This document shows, piece after piece, positions 32,870 through 45,241 of a stretch of 64,000 bases of DNA (its first letter is position 1; every line of letters begins with the position of its first letter). Source of the DNA: Smallanthus sonchifolius (Eukaryota > Streptophyta > Magnoliopsida > Asterales > Asteraceae). The position numbers were made by a program, and so were the translations under genes. The stretch spans positions 62,001 through 126,000 of the forward strand of contig JAKNSE010000041.1 in NCBI GenBank assembly GCA_023525975.1, in the 5' to 3' direction. The notes under the pieces were generated by a model. It was given only the letters and a program-made list of their open reading frames with translations. It ran no database searches and had not been told where the DNA came from.

Positions 32870-34735
32870 GGAGGCCTCACTTTTTGGAATCACTCTTCAA
32901 CAGATAGTTCTTAAACTTAAAACTTCATTCATGCAGTGAAAACGTAATTCATTACATTTTACTCTTGTCCAAACCAAATTAAACATTGTCATTACATAAC
33001 AAACATGCGTAAAATAAAACATAATAGTATGGCAGACTCTTCTTTAGCCGGTAACGATTATGCGCTATCCAAGCATCCATGCACCTGATCATCCTACACT
33101 TAACCTGAGTATGCATACTAAAAAGTCAGTTTTACTGAGTGAGTTTTAGTATTACATAAAACGTTAGCATCAAACCTTTTTACAAAACGTAGGCATTTAA
33201 CTTCATTAGTAAAATCGTACGTAAACATATTAAAACGTAAAATATCACAATTCAATCATGTATAACGAATACGTTGAATCTGCGCCTCCTCGTAGCCGCC
33301 ATTTCCTTATACCGTCAATTTCAACTTTCAGCAAGTAGACTCCATAGAGTATACGAGCATCAACTTCCAACAAGTAGACTCTGGAGAGTAAACAGGCATC
33401 AATTTCCAGCAAGTAGACTCCGTAGAGTAAACAATCATCAACTTCCAACAGGTCGATTCTGTAGAGTAAACAAGCATCAAACTTCCAGAGTCACGTTAAC
33501 TCTGAGATAACCGTCATCACCATCTAGTTGTACAATAGTTGGTTAGCCATAAAGACCCCTATTAAGGCGTTGTCATTCGTAATATACTTCGATTCCTTTC
33601 GTAACATAACTTTGCTTCCATTTGCGAAGGAACCGTGACAGATTCGTTCATAACGTAACTTTCTAAAACGTTTAATTCTTACTTTAAACTTCGGTTAAAG
33701 CATCCGTACATTCATTAAATAAATTCACATTCATCAATGATTCATAAACTTCTTTGGTAAATCATTTTATAAACATGCATTGGTAAACTTCTTTTCATAA
33801 ACATTTACATCATAGATTCCATTTCGTAAGCATTTGTTGGTAAACCTCATTTCGTAAAACATTCATTTCATATCAGCCTAAAACAACATAAAACATCTTA
33901 AAGTAGGGCTTTTAGAACTCACCTGATTGTCTGTACGTAAACCTGAACAAGATGTCTATTAAAGGTAGTGTGCTAATCGATCTGCATATAAGTCAGCACA
34001 CAAAATCTATCAATTTTGACTAGTGTTACAGACGCATGATCAGTGTCGCCAGACACTCGATCAATGTCGACAGAACTTTTGTTTTGGACTTAGTGTCGTT
34101 GGATGCTAGTGTCACTGGACACTAGTGTCACTGAATGCTAGAATCGCCAGTCATTGGCAGACCTCAGGATGCCCACCTTTCTTCCTCGACTAGTGTCGCC
34201 ACCGGAGGTAGTGTCGCCACAATAACAGAAGCCATAACAGACCCGTTTTCGATCCAAGTTTGTAACTTTTTACTTCTAAAACATTTACCTAGCTTCTATG
34301 AAGCTAGATCTAGGCTTTACATGACCGTTAACACTTAAAAACCCAATCTTTGAGATGAAAACCTTAGTTTTACCCCCAAAACCATTTAAACTGAAATTCA
34401 GAGGTTGTTGGTTTGATCCATACCTCAAAACTATGATTCTTCGTGGATTGTTCTTCTAGATCGATGGAGAAACTAGTTGGAGATACAACTTGATCAAATG
34501 GAAGGTTTCTTGAGCTTTCTCTCTCTCTAAAACCTCTTGTTTCTCTCTAGATCCAAAGTTTAAGATAAGCAAGAATCGGAAGGCTATGGTGACGGCTAGG
34601 TCATTATAGACAAGCCCTCATCTTCCCAACTTTTGGGTATTGCAACTTTGGTCCTTCGTCTTACGTCCAAGACGTTTCGATAGAAAACCCGACTTTTACA
34701 AAACCGTCACATATACTATTTTTTGGGATGTTACA
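32863..34735 (-). mobile_element. Solo LTR H (Tekay-like), minus strand
   Basis: On the minus strand it starts TGTAACATCCCAAAAAATAG at 34735 and ends CTCCTGTCACA at 32863 (1873 bp). Its 3' half shares ordered phrases with solo LTR G (ACTCACTCAG, CAGGTTAAG-type and TTTTCACTGC-type). A palindrome array (34037-34125) lies upstream of a TATA-like TTATATGC (plus 33984-33991). No target duplication could be found and there is no coding domain. Confidence 0.6.
34037..34220. repeat. Palindromic AGTGTC box array in LTR H
   Basis: Two strong palindromes are present: AGTGTCGCCAGACACT (34042-34057, with an outer TGATC/GATCA pair) and CTAGTGTCACTGGACACTAG (34106-34125, 8-bp arms). Further AGTGTCG half-sites lie near 34091, 34124, 34190 and 34208. 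Confidence 0.75.
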
Positions 34736-35103
34736 ATGTGTTATTTGACACCAAGGTGTGAAATAACATGTATAAAATTGACACTCAGATAAAACACCAT
34801 GTGTAAATTGGCGCCCAAGTGTAAAACGCAATGTGTAAATTGATAGTCAAGTGTAAAACACTGTGTAAATTGGCGCCAACATGTAAAACGTTATGTTTAG
34901 ATTGGCGTATAAGTATAAAACACCATGTGTCATATATAAAAAATAACTATGTACAGTTGTGTAAAACACCACGTGTTATTTGACACCGAGGTGTAAAACA
35001 CCAGACATAGATAAAACATCACATGTAAAACGCAATGTGTAAATTGACAGCTAAGTGTAAAACATCATATATAAATTGGCACCAACATGTAAAACACCAT
35101 TTA
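34736..35103 (+). repeat. Minisatellite with TGTAAAACACCATG-type units
   Basis: About ten degenerate units of roughly 35-40 bp carry the phrases TGTAAAACACCATGTGTAAA and TTGGCGCCAA. The same core phrase builds the inverted array at 60020-60890. Confidence 0.75.
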
Positions 35104-35104
35104 A

Positions 35105-35295
35105 CTTTAAGGGTATTTTGGTTGATTCACGCCAACTTAACAAAAAAAAATTAACCCATCCACTTCAAGAACCGTTAGTGAAACAAATTAAAATTTTTTT
35201 TGAGACTAAACCCATAATTTTTCAAAGTTGAGACCATCCATGTATTTAACCCAAAACCATATTTTAACATAACCAACGAGACCATCCATGTATTT
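35105..35295. mobile_element. MULE-like terminal sequence relic
   Basis: AAGGGTATTTTGGTTGATTC followed by GCCAACTTAACA resembles the end of the MULE at 51058-52302. A phrase of about 24 bp, GAGACCATCCATGTATTTAA plus the next bases, occurs twice (near 35230 and 35280). Confidence 0.35.
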
Positions 35296-37109
35296 AACTC
35301 AAAAAGAATTGAAGTGTATACAAATAAAATGATCGAATGTCATATTGTAGTGGTTTATAGATAAAGTTGGTTTGAAATTATGAAAAAGACATGATAAAAA
35401 ATATATAAAAGGTTTTGGAATTATTTTATTAAGTTTATAATTTAAACTAGAAATGAAAAATGTCAAAAGTTGGAAAAAGCAACAGATCAATCATTCCCAT
35501 GTGCCCACGTGGGTGAGACAAGCTGTTGATATACCCATATATTAAGTTTAAATTTAAATTTTTAACGGTAGTTTAGAGGCCTAATAAATAAGAGCAAATT
35601 GGCTTAAGAAATTTAAATTTTATGTACGGTCTTGAAGCACATATAGTCTCACCTTCAACATCATGTTCTTTATTATCATCGTCGTCATCATCATCTTCAA
35701 CGACAACTTTTCTCATTATGTAGAAATAATGAGTCATTTTTATTAAAATAATAATAACATATAATGACGATACTCTCGTCATACATGGAAAATCACTTTA
35801 GTACAATTATGTTTACGAACCTGTAAATAAATATAAAATACAAATTTATATAAATAAATGATTCAAACTGGTGGCTTCAACGGGTACTCTAACGACCGCC
35901 TTCTTAAAATATACTTGACTCGAGTCTTCAACACCTTGAGTATTCAACTTTGTCTTTAGCTACAACAAAGAACAAACTAAACATTTTCGGTTTTGGTTGA
36001 GGATTCGTGTTCAACACGGGTCCCTTAAAACATATTTCGCGCCTCCTCTAAGACGAACGCGTCTGTCTCTCAGGATACAACAACCGAAACAGTATGTGTA
36101 CTGCCGGAGATGTCCACACGCCCGATGTATTACCGGGTAAAATATGTGTTTAGAAATAGTAGGAAAAAGATGAAGTTAATGATGGTGAAAGAATTAGATA
36201 GTGTTCCTCTCTAAATTATATGGAAATAACTATCTAGTTTTTCCTCTCTTTTTAATCTCATTTCCTCATATTTTTCATCATATGCAAAATAATTATCTCA
36301 TACGAAAAGACTCCATATTAATACTAGATTAATATGACATAACTTCGTATTTAATTTGTATTAAACACAATAAAAAATGTTGAATATAAACTTATGAGAC
36401 AAAACTAAAATCACCATATGGTTCATGACAAAGAATTAAGAGTAAAAAACAAAACATTTATAATGTTTTATAATAAAATATTTGTTAGCATTTAATCAAA
36501 AAGATGCAGCAAATTTCTACTATAAACACCCAAGTTCTACATTTTTCATTCCAACCACTCAATTTCGAGCATCGATATCTCATTCATCTTAGCTCCGTTT
36601 TGGATACAGTTTGTTTCGTTGTAAAACTCTCATACTGTAGAACACAACCCCAAAAATAATTATTATATTAACAGTAATTACATATAATTATTACTATTCA
36701 AAGTTAGTGAAACCACACTTTCACTAAATTTTTTAACACATTACGCATAAAAGTAACATTTCAATTTTAGAGATTAAAGTTCACCCATATCGCCATCATT
36801 TGTGCTCATACCATGCTAATCAACCGGGTGGCAGGGAGGGGGGAGGTTGATGAGAAAAGTACACGTGAGTTAGTGATTTATTAGAATAAGATGATTATTC
36901 ATTTGTTTTATTTCCTAATATGTAAAATAACAACTATACAATTTAATAACATTCCTTAAATAGCAAAAGCTTTAAGCCCAGTGATATCATGATGTACAGT
37001 ACATGTATCTCCTCAAAACATTTGAGAATTCTAGATGGACATTAGTGTAGCTTTAGTACAGTATCTAAGTTAGTTGTTCTAGAAAAAACAAAATTTAACA
37101 TTCTTTAAA
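35296..37109. other. Intergenic DNA without recognised genes
   Basis: Mostly AT-rich. The 35860-36130 part is more balanced in composition and may be part of an old repeat, but I could not identify it on either strand. No supported ORF. Confidence 0.4.
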
Positions 37110-37858
37110 TGCAGTGATTTTATTTTATTTAGAACGCCTGGATAATATTAAGACATATAGCATGTTGCTAGAGAAACATAGTACATCTTCAAGAAGAAAA
37201 AACAAACCGCGCTACAAATACAAAGAGTTCAAATTAAAACTACACCAATGTGATCAATCCACATTAGTGAATTTGGAGCGGTTCTTCACCGATAAGTAAG
37301 CCAAACTCTTGATTTCTCCTCAATCTTGTACACTGTTATAGTCGTATTATTGTGAATCTTGTCATTCCAAGCCCTCCAAATACACCAACATGAAGTAAGA
37401 AAGATAGCATGCACCAACTTTTTGAAGATTATATTCCCGGGGATATTCTTGTGCATTTCCATAAGGTCTCTGCGAGAAAAGGCGAATATGGGGGGAAGTT
37501 TTCACCACTTGCTTATATTCTTCCATAAAGAAGTTGCCACCGAACACGATCTTAATAGATGTTCCATAGATTCCGGGTAGTCCCCATATAGTGAACACAG
37601 AGTTGATTGAGATTAGGAGATAATATTCCTTTTTGTTAGTCGGTAACCTTTTCATTTCAGCTCTCCAACCAAATATGTTGACTTTAATGGGGAGCCAATT
37701 ATTCAAGTCAAACAGAAAAGTATTATTCCGATTACCAAAATAGTCAATTTTGTGTCTGATAGAACTCACCATGAAGTCACCATCCACACAATCCGTCCAT
37801 ATCCACTTGTCATGGCTTTCTAATGCATCCTTATTCTAATAAAAAACTAAATGGTTTT
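37110..37858 (-). pseudogene. LINE (L1-type) remnant, minus strand
   Basis: On the minus strand the sequence encodes DKWIWTDCVDGDFMVSS-like residues, then NNWLPIKVNIFGWRAEMKRLPT, the start of the L1 RT zinc-binding domain. A CWCIWRAWNDK-type segment follows across frame shifts. It lies directly left of element D, whose target duplication GTTTT is at 37854-37858. Confidence 0.65.
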
Positions 37859-38443
37859 TGTTATGGGTTAAAATTCAGAGCGGGATCCTGAGCAATGCGT
37901 GATCCAAGATCCGGTATCCCGACAAGGTCAGTATCCTGAATATTACTAACTGCTACTTGTTTATTGCTTTATTATTCGCAGGAAGAACGTGTGCAACCAC
38001 TAGCACCTAAAGACTCGGACGTGGAGTCAAGTGAAACGTGTGGAATGTGCGTGGAAGACTTTAAAACGGTTATTTGGGAAGATAGAGTCAAGAGCTAAAA
38101 TCTCGGATAGTTAGTTATGCTTATTTTTTGTATTTAATACGCAATGGATCGCTTAGAAACACACAACTACACACTAGCAATCAACTGTAACACTTAGCAT
38201 ACGATCTCATTTGCTCTCTTTGTATTCGACAGTTCTAGTTTTATAAAAGTTATCAAGGCAGCCCGACTTTCATCGGCTCCCGAGGTTTTATGCCTGAGAT
38301 CACCAAGGATCAAAGGCTTTCCTCGTAATCATCCGTGTCAATCTTTAATTTTTTATATCGTTTCTTATTGATTTCACAAAGCACTCTACCTCACTTTCGA
38401 AATTTGGTTACAAAGTTAGGTCATGTAAATTTTACCCAAAACA
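37859..38443 (+). repeat. 5' LTR of element D
   Basis: This 585-bp LTR begins TGTTATGGGTTAAAATTC and ends TTTACCCAAAACA. It contains several GGATCC/GGTATCCC phrases near its start. There is no palindromic array of the kind seen in elements C, E and F. Confidence 0.9.
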
Positions 38444-38446
38444 ATT

Positions 38447-38464
38447 TGGTGCCCACCGTGGGGC
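38447..38464 (+). other. Primer binding site of element D
   Basis: TGGTGCCCACCGTGGGGC starts three bases after the LTR, a typical place and TGG start for a tRNA primer site. The tRNA is not assigned. Confidence 0.7.
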
Positions 38465-38537
38465 AAGTGGTTCTTTTATCTTCAAATCTTTATTAAATTT
38501 TTTGTTTAATCACTATCTTTCGAAACTGATTTAAAAA

Positions 38538-41138
38538 ATGTCATCCCAATCCAAAAACGTTTCTGTCTCTTCTCCATCTTCAACCTCCGGGCTAGTCAAC
38601 CCTATTCCTCCCCTTCCTTCATTCTAGAAAAAGAATGATAGTTAGCCTCGGAAGACTGTTTATGCAGGTTTTTCGGGATCCGGAATATCCGCTAGCCCAC
38701 CTGTGCTCGTTTCAAATGATGAAATTCTCAAAGTATTCTCGGAAGTGAAGCAACAAATGGAACAGCAGAAAAAGACTAATCAAGCTATATTCAGAGAGCT
38801 TGAAAGAATCAAAGATTCAAAGAAACCGATGGAAATGACAACTCCATTGCAGCTGAGGGCTCTGAACTTTGACTATCCGGGATCTTCGGGGGTCCATAAG
38901 GGAGATTTCCTACCCATGTGGACTGGAGTCACAACTCTTGGTCCAAGTCCGGCTACCAGAGTGACTGCAACTCAAGATCTTGGATTCACCCCGGGATCAT
39001 CTCTCAGAGATACCGGCATGGGTAACACATTTAATAATTTTTCGAATGCTAACGAATCTGTGTAGGATATAGGGATCACTCCTTCCATGGCAAAAGAATT
39101 GAAGAAGCTGAGAGAGATGATCTCCTATGTGCCTGGTGTGTTACAACCTATACCTGAGATATCCGCTACCAGCCACAGGACTTCCAGATTTTCTCCTCCC
39201 ATTTGTGTTGCTGAGATCCCCAAGAGTTTTCAAACTCCCAACATGAAGCTGTATGATGGGACAACGGATCCTGAGGAGCATGTGGCATAATATAGAGAGA
39301 GAATGGAGATCAACCACATTCCCTTAGACCTAAAAGAGGCTTGCTTATGCAAAGGCTTCGGTTCTACCATAACATGATCAACCTTAAAATGGCTAATTAA
39401 TGTACATCCATACTCTATTACTTCATTTGCTCATCTAATTAATCTATTTAACAGTCAATTCTCTTGTAGCAGAACTTTTGAGAGATTGACCAGTGACCTA
39501 TACATGGTAATTCAAAATCCTGGGGAATCCCTCCGAGACTATGTCAACAAGTTTGGTAAAGAATCCCTGGATATCCCGAATCTTGACGTAGCCACGGCAG
39601 TCCAAGCCTTCAAAATGGGATTAAGGAAGGATTCTCAGTTTTATGAAGACCTTGTCATGAACCCTTGCAGGAATCTTGACGAAGTCAGAAACAGGGCACT
39701 AAGATTCATCAGACTCGAAGACGATAAGAAGATTCAGCAAAGGATGGATGCTCCAACTAGTTATAGTCAACCTAATCGAAAGACTGAGACTGCACCTTTC
39801 AAACCGTATAGATCCAAACCATACTCTAAACCCGATAATCACATGATCAATGTTGTGGAAGATGATGAGGAAGAAGAAGAATATCCTAAATTATCTTAAT
39901 ATTGTTTTTCACTTGATACAACTAGTTTATTATATGACATGCAGGATCTTGGAGACAAAGCTAGGTGGCCCCGCAAATTCGAAAAGACTACCGGGGGCAA
40001 AGATAAATCCAAATGGTGTGCCTTCCATGAAGATTTCGGACATAACACTGAGGATTGCATTTCCCTAGGTAAAGAGATAAGCTATCTTTTGATCAAGGGA
40101 TATCTTAAAGAATTTATTGGCAAAGGAAAGAAGCAAGTTAGGGATCACGAAAAAATCCCACAAAGAGCCAAATCTCCGCCGCCCGATGCCAAGGTAATAG
40201 GTTTTATTTCTGGTGGTTCTGACATTTGTGGTACTTCTTACTCTGCAGCTAAGAGAAATGCCAAAGAAGCCAAAACAGAGAAAGGTGATAGACCCGTCAG
40301 AACTTCCAGTTTAATAGAAGAGAAGGTAATCTCCTTCAACGAAGATGACAAGGATAACGTGCAAGATCCTCATCATGATAGCCTGGTGATCACCCTATAT
40401 GTTGCGAATCACTTCATTCGAATGATACTGATCGACGGAGGAAGCTCAGTGAACATAATTCAACATGATGTCTTGAAAAGGATGGGGATCCTGGATTCCG
40501 AAATCATCTCCAAATCTGCAGTGCTAGTAGGATTCAGCGGAGAAGTCAAAAACACAGCCGGAGAGATAAAGCTTCCGATATATATCGAAGGGGTAAACAC
40601 TATACAAAATTTTTGCATAATTGATTCTTTATCCTGTTACAACGTTATACTAGGGAGACCCTGGATACATGATATGAAAGCGGTACCATCGACATACCAC
40701 CAATGTGTTAAGATGCCAAATCCTTAGGGAGTAGTAAAGATCAACAGCGATCAACAAGATGCAAAAAATTGTTATACTTATTCAATGAAAGCATCAGCAA
40801 AAACCAGGCAAGCATAGCAATTAAAGAAACAAGCAAGAGACGTCTTGGAAGCCAAGGAACAAGATGTTAAAGAACTACCCTTAAAGTCGGAGGATCCCGA
40901 CGTCAAGGTGTTTATTAGAACCAGTATCCCCAAGGATATTGAGCAAAGCCTCATAAAATTATTGAAAAGTAGAATCTCAACTTTCGCTTGGAAGCATAAA
41001 GACATGACAGGTATTTCTAAAGACGCCATCACACATAAATTAGGACTTGATAACAGTTTCAGGCCTATACACCAAAAAAGAAGGAAATTCGCTCCAGAAA
41101 AAAATACATTCATCCAAGAAGAAGTCGAGAATTATTAA
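38538..41138 (+). pseudogene. Element D gag, protease and start of RT
   Basis: One frame starts MSSQSKNVSVSSPSS and stays in phase for 2.6 kb. It contains a coiled-coil-like segment (VFSEVKQQMEQQKKTNQ), capsid (MKLYDGTTDPEEHVA, ERLTSDLYMVIQNPGESL) and a zinc region (KWCAFHEDFGHNTEDC). The protease follows (LIDGGSSVNIIQHDVL, near 40432), then the pre-RT linker. It is broken by stops near 38624, 38651, 39063, 39288, 39377, 39897, 40725 and about 40816, mostly explained by single transitions. A one-base shift near 41135 ends this frame. Confidence 0.82.
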
Positions 41139-42870
41139 AAGCAGGAATGATAAGGGAAGTAAAATTTCCAAGGTGGCTAGCCAATGTAGTAGTGGTCCAG
41201 AAGAAGAATGGGAAATGGAGAGTTTGTGTAGACTTCACAGACTTAAACAAAGCATGTCCGAAAGATCCCTTCCCTCTACCACATATAGACTCAATGATGG
41301 ATGCTACAGCAGGCCATGAAATGTTAACTTCATGGATGCCTCGTCAGGATTTCAGCAGATTCAGATGGAACCCTTTGACCAGGAAGATACTGCCTTCATG
41401 ACTCCGACAAGTATCTATTGTTATATTGCTATGCCATTTGGTCTAAAAAACGCAGGTGCCACATACCAAAGGCTAGTAAACATGATGTTTAAAGAAAAAC
41501 TTGGGGACACCATGAAAGTCTATATTGATGACATGGTGGTGAAATCAAAGAAAGCTGAAGATCATCCCAGCGATCTTGAAGAAGCATTGGATATCCTAGA
41601 CCATTATAACATGAAGCTTAACCCTTCCAAATGCCACTTTGGAGTGGGGGACAGTAAAGTTTCTAGGATATATGGTGACTAAAAGAGGGATAGAGGCCAA
41701 CCCTAAGCAGATCAAGACAATAATCAACCTGAAATCCCCAACCAATACCAAAGATGTCCAAAGGCTAACTGGCAGAGTAGCAACACTCAATACATTTATC
41801 TTAAGATCCTCAGAGAGATGCAAAGAATTTTATGATATCCTAAAGAAAAACAAAAGATTCGAATTTGAAGAGAAGCATGAGCAAGCACTCCAAGCACTAA
41901 AGGAATACTTGTCCACGGCTCCTCTATTAATGAAACCCGAAGACGGCGAGCCATTATCCTTATACTTAGCAGTATCTGGACACTCTGTAAGTGCTGTCCT
42001 AGTTAAAGATCATGAAGGTCAGCAACATCTAGTATACTATGTAAGTAAAAGTCTACTTCCGGCGGAAACCAGGTATTCTCATTTAGAAAAATTGATATTA
42101 GCTTTAATAATGGCATCTACTAAACTTAGACATTATTTTGAAACCCATGCTATACATGTTAAGACTAATTATCTAATTAAGTGTGTTTTGAGAAAACCAG
42201 AAATGTCTGGAAGAATGGCTAAATAGTCAGTCAAACTCAGTGCATATGACCTCAAATATGAGCCTAGAACTGTAATAAAATCTCAAGTACTTGCAGACTT
42301 TGTGGCTGATTTCAGTAGTGATATCCAACAAGAAGCAGATCTTGAAGTCCAACAACTAGAGGAATCCAAGGATAAATGGATTTTATTCACAGATGGTGCA
42401 TCTAATATAAGAGGAACATGTCTTGGAATCATACTAAAATCGCCACAAGGGGACATACTACCCCAGTCAATAAGTTGTGAGTTCCAGGCAACCAACAACG
42501 AGGCAGAGTACGAGGCACTGATAGAAGGATTACAACTTGCTTGTGATATAAAGATCAGGTATCTCCAGGTATATGTGGATTCACTATTGATTACTAACCA
42601 TTTTAATGGCTCATATACAACAAAGGGTGAAAGATTAATCAAGTACCTCGAGATAGTTAAACAACTATCTGTGAAATTCGAAATTTTTAGTATAACGCAG
42701 GTACCAAGAGAAGACAATGCTGAAGCGGATGCCTTAGCAAATCTCTCTTCGGCTCTCAAGATACCAGAAGGGACCACGATACCAATTATACATATCCTAA
42801 GTCCAGCAATTGAAAAGAAAAACGAAGTATCCAATACAGAAGTTGAAGAAGCAGATGTTCGGGATCTCAA
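41139..42870 (+). pseudogene. Element D reverse transcriptase and both RNase H domains
   Basis: RT shows KKNGKWRVCVDFTDLN and CPKDPFPLPHID. After a shift near 41330 come FMDASSGFQQIQM and the catalytic YIDDMVVKS. A shift near 41660 leads to the first RNase H (LAVSGHSVSAVLVKD). After a stop at 42224-42226 comes a second RNase H with TDGASN, NNEAEYEALIEG, VYVDSLL and NAEADALAN, the full D-E-D-D set. The second RNase H, archaeal-like, is the mark of the Tat clade and may take over primer removal. Catalytic residues are kept but the frame is broken. Confidence 0.85.
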
Positions 42871-44069
42871 GCCAAGTTAAGGATCCTGGATCACACCTAT
42901 TAAAAAATATTTGCAGGATGGTGAAGTCCCAAACAACGAAAAAAAATCACAAGGCTTTTCGCTTGAGAATATCTCGTTTTATAATATTACATGATGTTTT
43001 GTATAGAAAATCTATTGCAGGTCCTTATCTAAGATGTTTAGAAGATCCTGAAGCACTTGAAGTCCTCAAAGATATACACGAAGGCGACTGTGGAAATCAC
43101 ACTAGGGGCAGGGCACTCTTCTCAAAAATTCTGAGGACAGGATATTATTGGCGGACCATGAGGAAAGATGCCATGGACTATTCCCAAAAGTGTGATGCAT
43201 GCCAGATACATAGCAACATCCTTCATCAGCCAGTGGAACCCTTGTACCCAGTTATTTCTTCTTGGCCATTTATGAAGTGGGGAATGGATATAGTTGGCAA
43301 GCTCCCAAAGGCACCAGGAGGAAAAGTATTTATGTTAGCAATGACAGACTACTTCTCCAAATGGATTAAAGCTGAAGCATTTGTTCAAGTCAGAGAAAAG
43401 GAAGTCATATCCTTCATCAAGCGCAATATCCTAACGAGATTCGGGATCCCAGAAGAAATTATATGTGATAACGGATCTCAATTCATTGGCAAAAGAACAA
43501 CCAACTTCTGTGCTAGCTGGGGAATTAAGATGATGACTTCTACCCCTGTGCATCCTCAAGCCAACGTACAAGCAGAATCCAGCAACAAGATCATCATCAA
43601 TAACCTCAAGAAAAGATTGGGAACAAAGAAAGGCAAATGGGCCGAAGAACTGCCGTTTGCACTATGGGCAGATAGAACAACTGCAAAAAATGCGACAGGG
43701 CAAACCCCATTCTCTTTGGTGTTTGGCACTGAAGCTATGATCCCCACAGAAATGGTTATCCCTATAGCCAGAACCAGTCTTCGAACTCGGGAGAATAATA
43801 ATGAAGCTCTCTCAAATGATCTTAACACCATTGATGAGCTAAGAGACCTTGCCAAAGTTCGCATTGCGGCCTATCAGCAAAGGATAGCAAGATCATATAA
43901 CAGAAGCATAAGGATCAGGAGGTTTCAAGTGGGTGATCTTGTATTGAGAAAAACATTCCAGAATACTACCAATCCTAATGACGGAAAACTCGCACCAAAA
44001 TGGGAAAGCCCATACTTGATTGATTTAGAAGCTGGCAAGGGCACTTATTGGTTAGCAACTATGGAATGA
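42871..44069 (+). pseudogene. Element D integrase
   Basis: The zinc region (HEGDCGNHTRGR...KCDACQIH) is followed by the core with MDIVGKLP (Asp), IICDNGSQF (Asp) and NVQAESSNK (Glu), so the DDE triad is intact. A C-terminal RRFQVGDLVLRK segment follows. This is the longest unbroken frame of the element (42810-44069), entered after a shift near 42870. It carries no chromodomain. Confidence 0.85.
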
Positions 44070-44071
44070 GA

Positions 44072-45241
44072 TATCTTTCCAAGATCCTGGAACGCTATTA
44101 ATCTAAAAGCCTATTTCATGTAAGTTAGAATTTATATTCTAACTTAGAATGATACGTATTCTTTCCATTTCAATTAATTTTATTATTATTATTATCATTT
44201 CATATCATATCAATATACTGACTTGAGCGTCGGAGGGGTGTTAGCCTATCTAACACCCACCTTCACCAAGAATTCCTGTCTTGCAAGAAGTATCTCCAGG
44301 GATCCCGACACAAGACAGAGATTGGCCATCTCTCCTACGTTAAGGTATCCTTCATACCTTCTAAGGTTTAAAGGTTTTCACCTTTCTACGAATTGAGTTT
44401 AAACACTCCGCCAGTAGCGCACGATGTTCGAGTATAGTTCATGGTGGTGCGACCAGTCCATGTAAAAGTCGCTGACAATTTCATTACTGTTGGCTATAAC
44501 TTGTTCTCTACGATAGTAACAGACGTGTTACTCTTAAGGTTTTTAGCATTTTCATGCTAACTCAAGTATGGCTTGGTCCACGTTATTCTGGCTTGGCCCA
44601 CGTTATTCTGGCTTGGCCCACATTATTCTGGCTTGGCCCATGTTTTTTATATATCACAAATGTTTAATACTTAGCAAATGCTTATCATTGATACGCTAAC
44701 TCAAGACTCTCAATCAGAGTGGAGACTTATGAGAATCCTGAAGTTCTATTACTAATCATACAACATGATTGGCAAACATACACAGGGGACAACCCGAGAT
44801 TACAACACTACTTAAAACATTCATCAAATTTCTGGTATGTGTATCTATCTATTTCAATTTTTATTTCTTGATTCACATTTGTTTGACTAAGTCATGATTT
44901 GCTCTATTTATTGAAACTAACCTATGTTTCTCTAAGCCGAAGTTTGATAAATTATCCTTAAGGGTCCTAAAACCCGAAGATGTATTTGAACCTATTTTTC
45001 CTAAAAGACAAATCTTAGTTTTTTACAAATTCAGAAACAATCATGGAAAATTAGTCAAAAGTACTAATATTAAAAGTGCAAAAAGAAAAATGTCATGGGC
45101 TTCATCCAAAAAAGGAACCATCCACTTAAGGCAAAGGCTACCAAATTGTCTATCCCATATAGGGATCCCATCAGCAAGAAAATTAAATTGTTCAACAGTT
45201 AAACACATTCACATTAAAACCACAAATATCAGGGCTCGGGC
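44072..45241 (+). other. Non-coding region of element D with 20-bp tandem repeat
   Basis: No ORF is supported. At 44570-44642 a 20-bp unit (GGCTTGGCCCACGTTATTCT) is repeated about 3.6 times with few changes. Confidence 0.7.

Noticed and set aside
35573..35782. Minus-strand ORF with an Asp run (35573-35782)
   Set aside because: The Asp run reflects a CAT/CGT trinucleotide repeat; no other support.
42283..42870. 195-residue antisense ORF opposite the second RNase H of element D
   Set aside because: It is an open shadow frame of a well-supported coding domain with serine-rich composition.
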